From JBBDRJ01 sp963766295 (GTDB lineage: Bacteria > Actinomycetota > JAICYB01): a stretch of DNA of 64,000 bases. Made by a program: the position numbers and the translations under genes. The stretch spans positions 434,001 through 498,000 of the forward strand of contig CAVXYW010000002.1 in NCBI GenBank assembly GCA_963766295.1. Reading direction: 5' to 3'. How positions within the stretch are numbered: position 1 is the first letter of the stretch; each line of letters starts with the position of its first letter. This document shows positions 1 to 8,681 of this stretch, piece by piece. The notes under the pieces were generated by a model, which searched no databases, had not been told where the DNA came from, and was given only the letters and a program-made list of their open reading frames with translations.

Positions 1-1
1 C

Positions 2-724
2 GGCCTCAACGGGGCGGGGAAAAGCGTGACTATGAAAGTCATCGCCGGATTGGTTCCCGCTCGCGGCGGAAACGTGACTTTCCGCGACGCCGACATCACC
101 GGTATGTCACCCGAGAACCGGGCGCGCATGGGTATGGCCTACATGTCGCAGGGAAGGCAGCTATTCGGGAAGCTAACCGTCGAACAGAACATCCGTCTGG
201 GAACTTCGGTTCTCCGCAAGCGCAACCGGCAACGATCGCGCGAAGTCGTCCGCGACGTCTACGAGCGCTTCCCGCTTCTGGACGAACGGCGTAGGCAGCA
301 GGCCGCCTCGCTTTCGGGCGGCGAGCAGGCGATGCTCGCGATCGGCCGGGCGCTGGCTTCGGATCCGGAAGTGTTGCTGATCGACGAACCATCGGCCGGG
401 CTCGCACCGGCCGTCATCGACAGTGTGTTCGGGATGCTGCAGCAGCTGCGGAAGGAAGGAATGACGATCGTCCTGGTCGAACAGAACGTGACGTTCGGAT
501 TCCGGCTCGTCGATCGTGCGGCGATCATGCAGAGCGGACGGATCGTCTACGAAGGCGCGGTCGACGCCCTTGACACACCGAAGGTGGCGAATCTGCTCGG
601 TGTAGGCCGGCTGCTCGGCTCCCGGCTGAGCCGAGTGATGAAGGAACGCCGGACTCCGCAAAAGAAAGCCGCGAGAACAATGAAGACGAGCCGAACGATT
701 TCAAAGAAGGGAGCGCGCAGATGA
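2..724 (+). CDS. ABC transporter ATP-binding protein, LivF type (5' partial)
   Basis: The reading frame enters from outside the window, so the N-terminus is missing. The first visible residues are the Walker A motif GLNGAGKS; they are followed by a Q-loop region (YMSQGRQLF), the ABC signature LSGGEQ and Walker B VLLIDEPSAGLAP with the downstream switch-histidine area. Order, size and the QGRQLFGKLTVEQN segment fit LivF, one of two ATPases of branched-chain amino acid or hydrophobic amide uptake systems acting at the cytoplasmic membrane. The tail after residue 200 is rich in Lys/Arg and probably unstructured. The stop overlaps the next start (ATGA). The remaining Liv genes would lie upstream. 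Substrate cannot be told. Confidence 0.85.
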   Translation, partial: GLNGAGKSVTMKVIAGLVPARGGNVTFRDADITGMSPENRARMGMAYMSQGRQLFGKLTVEQNIRLGTSVLRKRNRQRSREVVRDVYERFPLLDERRRQQAASLSGGEQAMLAIGRALASDPEVLLIDEPSAGLAPAVIDSVFGMLQQLRKEGMTIVLVEQNVTFGFRLVDRAAIMQSGRIVYEGAVDALDTPKVANLLGVGRLLGSRLSRVMKERRTPQKKAARTMKTSRTISKKGARR

Positions 725-1632
725 CCGTCGAAGCCAAGGCAGGTGCGTCTTACGAAACCTTCGGTGTCGATGTTCCCGGAGGAACGCTGCACGTCGGGCG
801 ATGGGGAAAGGGCGAGCCGACGGTCATCGCGATCCACGGCATCACAGCCAACCACTTGAGCATGCACCCACTGGCCGACCAGTTGGGTGAGCAGTACACG
901 GTCATCGCGCCCGATCTTCGCGGCCGCGCCGGAAGCTTCGAGGTGCCGGGTCCGGCCGGCATGGGACGACACGCCGACGACGTAGTCGCGGTGATGGATC
1001 ACGCCGGGATCGACCAGGCGGTTGTCCTGGGCCACTCGATGGGCGGCTTCGTCTCCGTGGTCCTCGCGCACAAGGCGCCCGAGCGTGTCCGGAGTCTGGT
1101 GCTCGTCGACGGAGGGATCCCTTTGCAGCTTCCGCCCCCGCTGGCGGAGATGTCGGTGGAAGAACTGACGCGCGCGATCATCGGTCCGTCCCTTGACCGC
1201 CTGCGGATGACGTTCGAATCCGAAGATGCCTATCTCGACTTCTGGCGTCCGCATCCCGCGCTCGCGGACTATTGGAATGAATACGTCGAAGCCCATTACC
1301 GCTACGACATCGGTGGACGGCCGCCGGAGATGCGGCCCCGCGTCAGTGAAGAGATCATTCTCCAGGACGCCGGCAGTGAGCTCGTTCAACCAGACGTGAC
1401 CGACGCGCTCAACGCGATGAAGCATCCTGCAATGCTCGCGCGTGCTCCGCGCGGCTTGTTCAATCAGGTGCCGCCGTTATACCCGGACGGATCGTTCGAC
1501 GAATGGCGGGAGAAGCTCCCCGGACTCCGCGATATCGTGATCGACGACACGAACCACTTCACGATCATGATGACCGAGCAGGGAGCTGCAGCCGTCGCCG
1601 AAGTCGTTAAGGGTGAAGTGGCTAAGCAATAA
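721..1632 (+). CDS. alpha/beta hydrolase
   Basis: A 303-residue alpha/beta-hydrolase-fold protein. The oxyanion HG motif (AIHGITAN, about residues 37-44) and nucleophile elbow GHSMGG with Ser106 are visible; the C-terminal DDTNHFTIMM supplies the likely catalytic His. It resembles the lipase/esterase/haloperoxidase-like branch; no signal peptide is seen, so it should be cytoplasmic. It overlaps the ABC ATPase gene by four bases (ATGA), implying translational coupling and perhaps hydrolysis of an imported ester or amide. Substrate is unknown. Confidence 0.85.
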   Translation: MTVEAKAGASYETFGVDVPGGTLHVGRWGKGEPTVIAIHGITANHLSMHPLADQLGEQYTVIAPDLRGRAGSFEVPGPAGMGRHADDVVAVMDHAGIDQAVVLGHSMGGFVSVVLAHKAPERVRSLVLVDGGIPLQLPPPLAEMSVEELTRAIIGPSLDRLRMTFESEDAYLDFWRPHPALADYWNEYVEAHYRYDIGGRPPEMRPRVSEEIILQDAGSELVQPDVTDALNAMKHPAMLARAPRGLFNQVPPLYPDGSFDEWREKLPGLRDIVIDDTNHFTIMMTEQGAAAVAEVVKGEVAKQ

Positions 1633-1661
1633 CGAGCCGCAACCGCGTCTAGCATCAGTTC

Positions 1662-2744
1662 ATGCCGTCACGGGTTCTGTCCAAGCGCGAATTGAATCGT
1701 TCGCTGCTCGAGCGGCAAATGCTCCTGCGCCGCGTAAAGATGCCGGCATCTGAAGCGATCGAGCATCTGGTGGGCATGCAAGCGCAGGAGCCGCGAGATC
1801 CTTATGTCGGCTTGTGGACTCGCCTCCAGAACTTCGACCCGATGGAGCTGTCCAGGCTTCTCGAGAAGCGCAAGGCCGTCCGAGCGACGATGATGCGCGT
1901 GACGATCCACCTGATGACTTCGCGCGATTACTTGGCGCTGAGAACGCTCGTGCAGCCGATAGTCCAGAGGCAATTCACCACGCGCTTGGTAGGTCTCGAT
2001 CCTGCGGATATCGAAGAGGTCGCCGCTGTAGCCCGGAGTGTTCTCTCCGAAAACCCGCACGGCTACGCCGATCTTCGCAGGCGGCTCGCCGGCCATTGGC
2101 CTGACCGCGACCCGGAATCGATGGCTCGATCCGTTCTGTCTGCCTTGCCGCTTGTTCAGGTGACCCCACGCGGCTTGTGGTCCGAAAGCGGACGGGCGAT
2201 GTTGACGACATCGGAAGCGTGGCTGGGGCGCACGCCATCTCCTAAGCCGTCGATCGCCAAGCTCGTCCTTCGCTATCTCGCCGCATTCGGTCCGGCATCC
2301 GTTGCCGACATGTCGAACTGGTCCCGGCTGACAGGCTTGCGTGAAGTGTTCGAACGGCTGCGCCCCAAGTTGCGCACCTACCGCGACGACGCCGGACGAG
2401 AGCTTTTCGATATGCCCGGCACCCGATTCCCCGATCCAGATACGCCGGCCCCAGTGCGCTTCCTGCCCGTCTACGACAACTGCGTCCTCGGACACGCCGA
2501 CAGAACGCGGATCGTTACTCGCTCCAACGCCAACCTCGAAAACTCGATCGGATGGTCGACCTATCTCATTGACGGGTTCGTCCGTGGGACGTGGAAGATC
2601 GACCGCAAGAAGAAGAACGCGACTTTGATCATGGATGGCAAGCTCTCAAAGAAGGAGGAGAGTGCACTAGCCGAGGAGGGCGAGAAGTTGTTGACGTTCA
2701 TGGCGGGCGACGCAGCTACACACGACTTCAGATTCGTTAAGTAA
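1662..2744 (+). CDS. winged-helix DNA-binding protein, AlkZ/HTH_42 family
   Basis: A 360-residue member of the HTH_42 family (winged helix DNA-binding domain, PF06224). Members include AlkZ, a DNA glycosylase that unhooks azinomycin crosslinks, and the related AlkX/YcaQ. The catalytic Q-x-Q signature of the AlkZ branch is visible as MQAQ with Gln40 and Gln42, followed by the usual DPYVGLWTRL segment. The C-terminus (GTWKIDRKKKNATL) is the typical family beta region. Probable role: removal of bulky or crosslinked alkylated bases. That it is an active glycosylase is inference. It is followed two bases later by a small GTG-start gene. Confidence 0.75.
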   Translation: MPSRVLSKRELNRSLLERQMLLRRVKMPASEAIEHLVGMQAQEPRDPYVGLWTRLQNFDPMELSRLLEKRKAVRATMMRVTIHLMTSRDYLALRTLVQPIVQRQFTTRLVGLDPADIEEVAAVARSVLSENPHGYADLRRRLAGHWPDRDPESMARSVLSALPLVQVTPRGLWSESGRAMLTTSEAWLGRTPSPKPSIAKLVLRYLAAFGPASVADMSNWSRLTGLREVFERLRPKLRTYRDDAGRELFDMPGTRFPDPDTPAPVRFLPVYDNCVLGHADRTRIVTRSNANLENSIGWSTYLIDGFVRGTWKIDRKKKNATLIMDGKLSKKEESALAEEGEKLLTFMAGDAATHDFRFVK

Positions 2745-2746
2745 CG

Positions 2747-3037
2747 GTGTTCGAGATCATCGAGTTCCTTCTGAAGCGCGCCGCTGATGAGGCTGCCTTC
2801 ATCGAGGCCGACAGCCGCGTTCAGATGGAGTTCTTCTATCAACAGCCGGGTTTGGTGAGGAGGACGACGTCTCGCGGTGAGGACGGGCAATGGGCAGTGA
2901 TCACGCTCTGGGGATCCCCGAAAGATTCCGAAACTTGCGCGAAGAATTCGGCAGGCGACGAAGCCTACGAGGCGTTCATGTCCTTCATCGAGCCTTCGTC
3001 CATCGAAGTGAAGAGGTACTTCGGCCTCGAGGGCTAA
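2747..3037 (+). CDS. small ABM-like hypothetical protein
   Basis: A 96-residue protein with a GTG start two bases after the AlkZ-like gene, so probably co-transcribed. The pattern of FEIIEFLLK, the central EFFYQQPGLVRRTT and WAVITLWGSPKDSE segments resembles the dimeric alpha-beta barrel fold of antibiotic-biosynthesis-monooxygenase-like proteins, which use W/F-rich beta strands. No catalytic residue can be assigned. A similar small protein lies at 8745-9047. Function unknown. Confidence 0.6.
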   Translation: MFEIIEFLLKRAADEAAFIEADSRVQMEFFYQQPGLVRRTTSRGEDGQWAVITLWGSPKDSETCAKNSAGDEAYEAFMSFIEPSSIEVKRYFGLEG

Positions 3038-3040
3038 GCG

Positions 3041-3394
3041 CTATTGCTGGACGAGCATGAAGTGATTGCCTTCCGGGTCGGTGATGGCCGCCAGCGTCGG
3101 CTGACCCGGCAGGTCGAAGGGCTCCAGGACGATCTTTCCTCCCAGCTCCGCAGCCTTGTCCAAGGACGACCTCAGGTCACGCACCTGGACATAGAGAGTG
3201 ACGCCGCTTCTGTCGCTTCCTCGGATGTGCCCGCCGGGCCCTGGCTCTGGCCCGCCGATGCCGGCATCGATGAGCTTCAGAGGGCCGTCGCCGATCTTCC
3301 AGTTGAACAGTTCCGCATAGAAGGACTTCAATCCATCGGGATCAAGGGCCTGGATCTCCCAATGAACAATCGGCCGCGCCCAGTCGCCGCTCAC
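3041..3394 (-). CDS. VOC (glyoxalase/bleomycin resistance) family protein
   Basis: A single VOC domain: HWEIQALDPDGLKSFY at the N-terminus, a central segment with GGHIRG and YVQVRDL, and a C-terminal ITDPEGNHFMLVQQ strand. VOC proteins are metal-binding beta-alpha-beta-beta-beta dimers used for lyase, dioxygenase or drug-sequestration roles; which applies here is unknown. The longest frame starts at 3418 inside the divergent monooxygenase gene; the GTG at 3394 puts the start just before the conserved domain and is preferred, though no clear ribosome binding site supports either. Confidence 0.75.
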   Translation of the reverse strand: MSGDWARPIVHWEIQALDPDGLKSFYAELFNWKIGDGPLKLIDAGIGGPEPGPGGHIRGSDRSGVTLYVQVRDLRSSLDKAAELGGKIVLEPFDLPGQPTLAAITDPEGNHFMLVQQ

Positions 3395-3416
3395 GCCACG
3401 ATGGTATGAAAGGGCC

Positions 3417-5300
3417 ATGACGATGTCTCTGGAGCAGGCCGTCGCGGTTGCCGACGTTCCCGTCCTGCTCGTAACCGTCGCCCATCACACCGGAGACCTA
3501 TCGATACTTCGTCCGGAGTTTCGTCCGGACAGCTCGAACCTCTTCGACCCGGACGCCGGCCTTTCTCCGGAAACTCAGGCCGCGGCTCGAGAGCTCGCCC
3601 TCCAGACCTTGAAGACATATCAAGGGGAGGGACGAAAACCGGCCGAGCCCTCGGACGCCGACATCCGCGCGATGATCGCGTACCTGGTCGGTGAGGAATC
3701 ATCGCGGCAGCACGAGATCGTCCTGCGCGAAGAGCTCGGGCTCGAAGGAGCAGACCTGCGCGCACCGGCGTGGCGCAAAGAAGAGTTGGCTCCCGACACT
3801 CCGTTCAGCGTTCTGGTCGTCGGCGCCGGTATGTCCGGGCTGGCCGTCGCGCACCGTCTGCTTCAGGCCGGGCTCGATGTAACGATCTTCGACAAGAACG
3901 ACGACGTCGGTGGGACGTGGTTCGAGAACACATATCCCGGTTGCCGCGTGGATGTCCCGAGCCACCTATACAGCTATTCCTTCTTCCAGATCACGAACTG
4001 GCCCGGCTTCTTCTCCGACCAGGAGAGCCTGCTCGGCTACTTCCGCCAGGTAGCGGATGACCTCGGCCTGCGTGACCACTTACGACTTCGAACCGAAGTG
4101 ATCTCGGCCACTTTCGACGACGAGCGTCAGACGTGGCGCGTCGTCACGGAGAGTGAATCCGGCCGCGAAGATCACGAGTTCAGCGCGATCTGCAGCGCCG
4201 TCGGCCAACTGAACCGTCCTCACATGCCGGAGATCGCGGGCATGGAGAGATTCGAAGGGCTCTCGTTCCACTCGGCTCGCTGGCGCCACGACGTCGAACT
4301 GACCGGCAAACGTGTAGCGGTCATCGGGACCGGCGCGAGCGCGGCGCAGTTCATCCCCGTGGTCGCCGAGCAGGCCGCCGAACTCGTCGTCTACCAGCGC
4401 ACGGCCCCGTGGTTCGCGCCCACGCCCAACTATCACGATGGATTACCCGACGGCGTGCGCTACATCATGGGATTGCTGCCCGACTACGTCCGTTGGGATC
4501 GCCTCTGGTTGTTCTGGCGAACACATGAGGGGCTCCTGCCCGCCGCACATGTCGATCCGGAGTGGCCGGACCGCAGCAAGGCCATCAGCATGCCCAACGA
4601 GTTCATCCGGATGTTCCTGACCGAGTACATCCGGTCAGAGTTCCCGGAGGACGACCTGTTCGAGAAAGTCGTCCCGGACTACCCGCCGATAGCCAAGCGG
4701 ATCGTTCGCGACAATGGGAGCTACTCCCAGGCGCTCAGGCGTGAGAACGTCGACCTCGTCACGGTTCCCATAGCCGAGATAACCGAAACCGGAATCAAGA
4801 CGCAGGACGGAAGCCATCGCGACTTCGATGTGATCGTCTACGGCACCGGTTTCCACGCCTCAAAGTTCCTGATGCCGATGGAGGTCACCGGAAGCGGAGG
4901 AGCCGACCTTCACGAGAAATGGGATGGTGACGCGCGCGCCTACCTCGGCATAACCGTTCCGGGATTCCCGAATCTGTTCATGCTCTATGGGCCGAACACC
5001 AACATCGTCATCAACGGAAGCATCATCTATTTCACGGAATGTGAAGCGCACTACATCCTCGAGGGCGTGCGGATGTTGCTGGAGACGGGACACCGCTCGC
5101 TGGATTGCCGCACAGAGGTGCACGACGAGTACAACGTGGCCATCGACGAAGCGAACCGATCGATGGCGTGGGGCGCCTCGACGGTCAACACCTGGTACAA
5201 GAACGAAAAGGGACGGGTCACACAGAACTGGCCGTACACCCTGCTGGAGTACTGGGAACGGACTCACGAGCTCGATCCGTCCGATTACGTCCTTCGATAA
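3417..5300 (+). CDS. FAD-dependent Baeyer-Villiger-type monooxygenase, HAPMO-like
   Basis: A 627-residue type I flavoprotein monooxygenase. Visible elements: FAD Rossmann motif GAGMSG (residues 136-141), the Baeyer-Villiger fingerprint FEGLSFHSARW (279-289, matching FxGxxxHxxxW), the NADPH Rossmann motif GTGASAA (304-310) and the C-terminal TGFHASKFL region. An N-terminal extension of about 125 residues before the FAD domain is unusual for the family but is found in 4-hydroxyacetophenone monooxygenase (HAPMO). It likely inserts oxygen next to a ketone, using NADPH and O2, in the cytoplasm. The ribosome binding site GAAAGGG precedes the ATG. It sits 17 bases upstream of an F420-type oxidoreductase, probably in one operon. 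Confidence 0.85.
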   Translation: MTMSLEQAVAVADVPVLLVTVAHHTGDLSILRPEFRPDSSNLFDPDAGLSPETQAAARELALQTLKTYQGEGRKPAEPSDADIRAMIAYLVGEESSRQHEIVLREELGLEGADLRAPAWRKEELAPDTPFSVLVVGAGMSGLAVAHRLLQAGLDVTIFDKNDDVGGTWFENTYPGCRVDVPSHLYSYSFFQITNWPGFFSDQESLLGYFRQVADDLGLRDHLRLRTEVISATFDDERQTWRVVTESESGREDHEFSAICSAVGQLNRPHMPEIAGMERFEGLSFHSARWRHDVELTGKRVAVIGTGASAAQFIPVVAEQAAELVVYQRTAPWFAPTPNYHDGLPDGVRYIMGLLPDYVRWDRLWLFWRTHEGLLPAAHVDPEWPDRSKAISMPNEFIRMFLTEYIRSEFPEDDLFEKVVPDYPPIAKRIVRDNGSYSQALRRENVDLVTVPIAEITETGIKTQDGSHRDFDVIVYGTGFHASKFLMPMEVTGSGGADLHEKWDGDARAYLGITVPGFPNLFMLYGPNTNIVINGSIIYFTECEAHYILEGVRMLLETGHRSLDCRTEVHDEYNVAIDEANRSMAWGASTVNTWYKNEKGRVTQNWPYTLLEYWERTHELDPSDYVLR

Positions 5301-5317
5301 CTATTCGGGAGGGATAA

Positions 5318-6331
5318 ATGAAGATTGACGGCTTTGTTGGCGTGTACGCCGGTGCGGGGGATCTCAATGCCGGGCTCGCTGCTAAATCTCAAGAGGACGC
5401 GGGTTACGACGGTTTGTGGGCGGCCGAGACCAGTCACGACCCCTTCGTTTCGCTGACGCTTGCCGCCGAGCACACCGAGCGCGTCGAGCTCGGAACCTCG
5501 ATCGTCGTCGCTTTTGGGCGCAATCCGATGGACCTGGCCGTAACGGCCAACGATCTGCAGCTCATGTCCAAAGGACGGTTCATCCTCGGGCTCGGCTCCC
5601 AGATCAAGCCGCACATCGAGAAGCGGTTCTCGATGCCGTGGTCGAAGCCGGCTGCTCGCATGCGCGAGTTCATCCTTGCGATGAGAGCGATCTGGGACTC
5701 CTGGCACAACGGAACCAAGCTCGAGTTCCGTGGTGAGTTCTACACGCACACACTGATGACGCCGTTCTTCAACCCGGGGCCGAGCGAGTACGGATCACCG
5801 AAGGTGTTCCTCGCCGGAGTGGGGGAGAAGATGACCGAGGTTGCCGGTGAAGTTTGCGACGGATTCCTTGCCCACGCTTTCTCGACTCCCCGTTACCTGC
5901 GGGAGGTGACGGTTCCGGCTCTGGAGAAGGGAATGAAGAAGTCGGGCAGGTCTCGCGAAGACTTCGAGATCAGCAGCCCAGGATTCATGGTGCTCGGGAA
6001 CTCCGACGACGAGCTGGAGCGTGCAGCCACCGGAGTTCGCCAGCAGATCGCGTTCTACGGATCGACCCCGGCGTACCGTCCGGTTCTGGAACTGCACGGC
6101 TGGGGTGACCTTCAGTCCGAACTGAACGTGATGTCCAAGCGGGGTGAATGGGTCGAGATGGGCAAGCTGATCAACGACGACATCCTGAGTGAGTTCGCCA
6201 TCATCGGGCGTCCCGAGGACGTGCCAAAAGAAGTCGAGAACCGTTACGGCGGACTCACCGACCGCATCGGTTACGGGATCGGACGGAGCAACGGCGCCAG
6301 CGAGATCGCCGAGAAACTGCGCGCGCTTTAG
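5318..6331 (+). CDS. LLM-class F420-dependent oxidoreductase
   Basis: A 337-residue luciferase-like TIM barrel. The start MKIDGFVGVYAG, the DGLWAAETSHDPF segment, VELGTSIVVAFGRNPM and RFILGLGSQ match the F420-dependent oxidoreductases of the MSMEG_2256-like subgroup. These use reduced F420 for hydride transfer to varied substrates; the substrate here is unknown. A clear GGGAGGG lies before the ATG. It follows the Baeyer-Villiger monooxygenase closely, so the pair may oxidise and reduce the same catabolic intermediates. Its stop shares bases with the convergent DinB-like gene. Confidence 0.85.
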   Translation: MKIDGFVGVYAGAGDLNAGLAAKSQEDAGYDGLWAAETSHDPFVSLTLAAEHTERVELGTSIVVAFGRNPMDLAVTANDLQLMSKGRFILGLGSQIKPHIEKRFSMPWSKPAARMREFILAMRAIWDSWHNGTKLEFRGEFYTHTLMTPFFNPGPSEYGSPKVFLAGVGEKMTEVAGEVCDGFLAHAFSTPRYLREVTVPALEKGMKKSGRSREDFEISSPGFMVLGNSDDELERAATGVRQQIAFYGSTPAYRPVLELHGWGDLQSELNVMSKRGEWVEMGKLINDDILSEFAIIGRPEDVPKEVENRYGGLTDRIGYGIGRSNGASEIAEKLRAL

Positions 6332-6861
6332 GTAGAGCCCGCTTCGGCCAGGTCCATGAGCTCGTACATCGTTTTGCCGTCGATGTGCTCTCTGATGATG
6401 TCGGCGTGCCCGGCGTGACGAGCCGTCTCTTCGATGAGGTGTAGCAGCACCCATCGCGCATTCCAGAAGTCGACGTCCTTGGGGAACCACGGCGCATCGG
6501 GCACGCGAACCTTGTATTCCAGGTCCGGCAGTTCGTTGACGATTGCCTCGGTTTCCTCGGCCACTACTCGGTAGAGATCGAGAACACCCTTGAGCGTCTC
6601 GTCTCCTACAAGTCGAAAGCCGTCGGCGTAATCGGGCTGGGTGAATTCGCGCTGCATCATCGTTCCAACTATCCAACCGCGCTCCATGTAGGCCGTGTGC
6701 TTAATAAGGCCCGCGATGCTCAGTGTGCTCTTCGTCGGCGTCGAGCTGGCTTGCTCGTCGGTAAGTCCGAAGGCCGCGTTGCGCAGCCCATCGCGCTGGG
6801 CGGCGATATACGTGAGCAGGCCGTCGCGTTCGTCGGTAACCGGTCGGACAGACATGGCCAT
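6328..6861 (-). CDS. DinB/DUF664 family protein
   Basis: A 177-residue DinB-like four-helix protein. The TPTKSTLSIAGLIKHTAYMER segment carries the first conserved His; LLHLIEETARHAGHADIIRE supplies the HxxxH pair, together forming the usual metal triad. Related proteins include bacillithiol- or mycothiol-type transferases and many of unknown role. The ATG at 6861 follows GAGGAG at good spacing, so the longer frame upstream was discarded. It diverges from the UBP zinc-finger gene. Confidence 0.8.
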   Translation of the reverse strand: MAMSVRPVTDERDGLLTYIAAQRDGLRNAAFGLTDEQASSTPTKSTLSIAGLIKHTAYMERGWIVGTMMQREFTQPDYADGFRLVGDETLKGVLDLYRVVAEETEAIVNELPDLEYKVRVPDAPWFPKDVDFWNARWVLLHLIEETARHAGHADIIREHIDGKTMYELMDLAEAGST

Positions 6862-6955
6862 GTGGATCAACTCCTCGGTAGACAGAATCAGCTCGCAGAT
6901 GATGGCGCAGATAAGCTGGTCGCGCAGGATTGGCCGAAGCCAACGGAGGTTCGCG

Positions 6956-7255
6956 ATGCCTGACGAAAACGATTGCACCCATCTAGACACGGTCCAGAAC
7001 GTGGAGCCTTCGTCCGACGGCTGCGAGGACTGTCTCAAGACCGGAGGAACGTGGATTCACCTCCGGATGTGCCAGCAGTGCGGACATGTCGGATGCTGCA
7101 GCGAGTCGCCCAACTACCACTCGTTAGTCCACTTCAAAGACACCGGACATCCGCTGATGAGGTCGTTCGAACCCGGCGAGGACTGGTTCTGGTGCTTCGT
7201 GGACGAGGTCGGCTTCAGACTCGACGACGCGCCGCCGGCGCCGTCCCACTCCTGA
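6956..7255 (+). CDS. UBP-type zinc finger protein
   Basis: A 99-residue protein made of one UBP-type zinc finger: Cys/His ligands are seen in DCTHLD, CEDC, CQQCGHVGCC, the YHSLVHFKDTGHPL stretch and the closing WFWCFVDE. In eukaryotes this fold binds the ubiquitin C-terminus; in actinobacteria it occurs as a stand-alone protein of unknown role. The start was chosen because GGAGG stands 5 bases before this ATG; the longer frame overlaps the divergent DinB-like gene. The next gene starts 10 bases downstream. Confidence 0.8.
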   Translation: MPDENDCTHLDTVQNVEPSSDGCEDCLKTGGTWIHLRMCQQCGHVGCCSESPNYHSLVHFKDTGHPLMRSFEPGEDWFWCFVDEVGFRLDDAPPAPSHS

Positions 7256-7265
7256 TAGACAGATC

Positions 7266-8018
7266 GTGGCCAACCGCAGAACGCTGACGGCCAGCGAGAT
7301 TCCCCGGGCTGCACGGGAGATGGGATCGTTCTTAGCGGCGCGCCGTGGGCTACTTCGCAGCCTGCGAGGCGATGGTCGTCCTGTGCTGGTCATGCCCGGG
7401 TTCATCGGTAATGACGGCTCGACCCTGGCTCTCCGCCGGTTGCTCCGGCGGCTCGACTACCACGTCCATGCATGGAGGCTCGGTCGCAACTGGGGTCCGA
7501 CGGACAGGATCATCGACGGTCTCGGCGAGCGCGTGCGCGTTCTGCTCGAGCACCACGGACAGCCTCTGACGCTGATCGGTCACAGCCTCGGCGGTGTCTA
7601 CGCGCGGGAGATCGCACGAGCTGCGCCCGAAGCCGTGCGCCAGGTGATCACGCTCGGTTCGCCGGTCATGCGTCCGCCCGGTGCGCAGAGTGCTGCAACG
7701 CCTTTGTTCCGGGCGCTCTCGCCGATGCACAGCGATCGCGTTAAGGAATCAGATCCGGACCGCATCCGCGAGCCGATCCCCGTGCCGTTGACCGCGATCG
7801 TCACGAAGAGCGATGGCGTCGTCCCCTGGCGTATGTGCGTCCCCGAAGCGAGTGATCGAGTGGAGTGTGTCCTTGTTCGCGGCAGTCACAGCGGCCTCAT
7901 ACACAATCCGGCGGCTATCGCGGTGATCCTCGATCGTCTCGCACAGAAGGACTGGGAGCCGTTCGCCGAGCGCGCAGGTGTTGCCGCGCGCCTTTTTACC
8001 GACGCTTCGCCGTCTTAG
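7266..8018 (+). CDS. alpha/beta hydrolase (lipase-like)
   Basis: A 250-residue protein starting at GTG. VLVMPGFIGNDGST provides the oxyanion region and LIGHSLGGVYARE the nucleophile elbow (Ser107); a late GSHSGLIHNP segment holds the probable catalytic His and AIVTKSDGVVPW the acid. This resembles PGAP1/GPI-deacylase-like lipases. No signal peptide. The 3' end overlaps the convergent TetR gene by 23 bases. Substrate unknown. Confidence 0.8.
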   Translation: MANRRTLTASEIPRAAREMGSFLAARRGLLRSLRGDGRPVLVMPGFIGNDGSTLALRRLLRRLDYHVHAWRLGRNWGPTDRIIDGLGERVRVLLEHHGQPLTLIGHSLGGVYAREIARAAPEAVRQVITLGSPVMRPPGAQSAATPLFRALSPMHSDRVKESDPDRIREPIPVPLTAIVTKSDGVVPWRMCVPEASDRVECVLVRGSHSGLIHNPAAIAVILDRLAQKDWEPFAERAGVAARLFTDASPS

Positions 8019-8679
8019 CTCCAGGCTTTCGGGGCCGGAGCAGCGCCGAGGACATGGCTTCCGCGATCCACCGTCCGTAACGCTTGGGTGCCCAGCCGCG
8101 CTGGCTAACGAGCAGGTCGTACATCTCCGCGGACTGAAGGGTCCAGATGATGTCGCGCGCGTCTTCCAACGACAGACCCGGGCGCAATGACTTTGATTCA
8201 AAAAGGTGCCGGGCGAACTCGGTCATTCCGAGGAGACGCTCGGCTTGCATTGCGTCCCAAGCTTTTGCTGCTTCCTTGTCGGAAGCTGCGGCCGATCGCG
8301 TCAGGATCTGCAAGGGAGCATGTCGCGGTGCGCTTTCGGCCAGATGCTCCCCGTACATCGATAACTTCTTGTGGGCGTCCGGCTCGGCCTGTATCCGCTG
8401 GACGAGGGCCCGTTCCAGCATCGGAACCGGTGCATCGTCGCCGACGATCGCGACGTCCACGGCTGCCTTGAGGAGTCCAGCCTTGTTCCCGAACGACTTG
8501 TAGACGGTTTCGACAGAGAGTCCGGACTCGTCGGCGACGGCGGCCATGGTCGTATCCGCGTACCCGCGCCGGACGAACAGACGGTGTGCGGCCTTCAGGA
8601 TGGCGCGCCGGTTCTGGAGCGCCTGTTCGCTTCGCTTCGAAGAGTCGTATTTGCGCCCGAGCTTGACACCCTTGGCCAT
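7996..8679 (-). CDS. TetR family transcriptional regulator
   Basis: A 227-residue TetR regulator. The N-terminal helix-turn-helix is RAILKAAHRLFVRRGYADTT ... AAVADESGLSVETVYKSF, followed by a variable ligand-binding half and a Lys/Arg-rich tail. ATG 8679 is 10 bases after AGGAG and is preferred over the ATG at 8688, which abuts it. The gene's own 5' region contains a 37-base palindrome (8682-8718) that reaches to within three bases of the start, so autorepression and control of the divergent small gene are likely. Ligand unknown. Confidence 0.85.
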   Translation of the reverse strand: MAKGVKLGRKYDSSKRSEQALQNRRAILKAAHRLFVRRGYADTTMAAVADESGLSVETVYKSFGNKAGLLKAAVDVAIVGDDAPVPMLERALVQRIQAEPDAHKKLSMYGEHLAESAPRHAPLQILTRSAAASDKEAAKAWDAMQAERLLGMTEFARHLFESKSLRPGLSLEDARDIIWTLQSAEMYDLLVSQRGWAPKRYGRWIAEAMSSALLRPRKPGAKTAKRR

Positions 8680-8681
8680 TA

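Noticed and set aside
547..1425. Long reverse frame opposite the first alpha/beta hydrolase gene
   Set aside because: It is antisense to a gene with clear motifs; composition is rich in Arg and His, as mirror frames of high-GC genes are.
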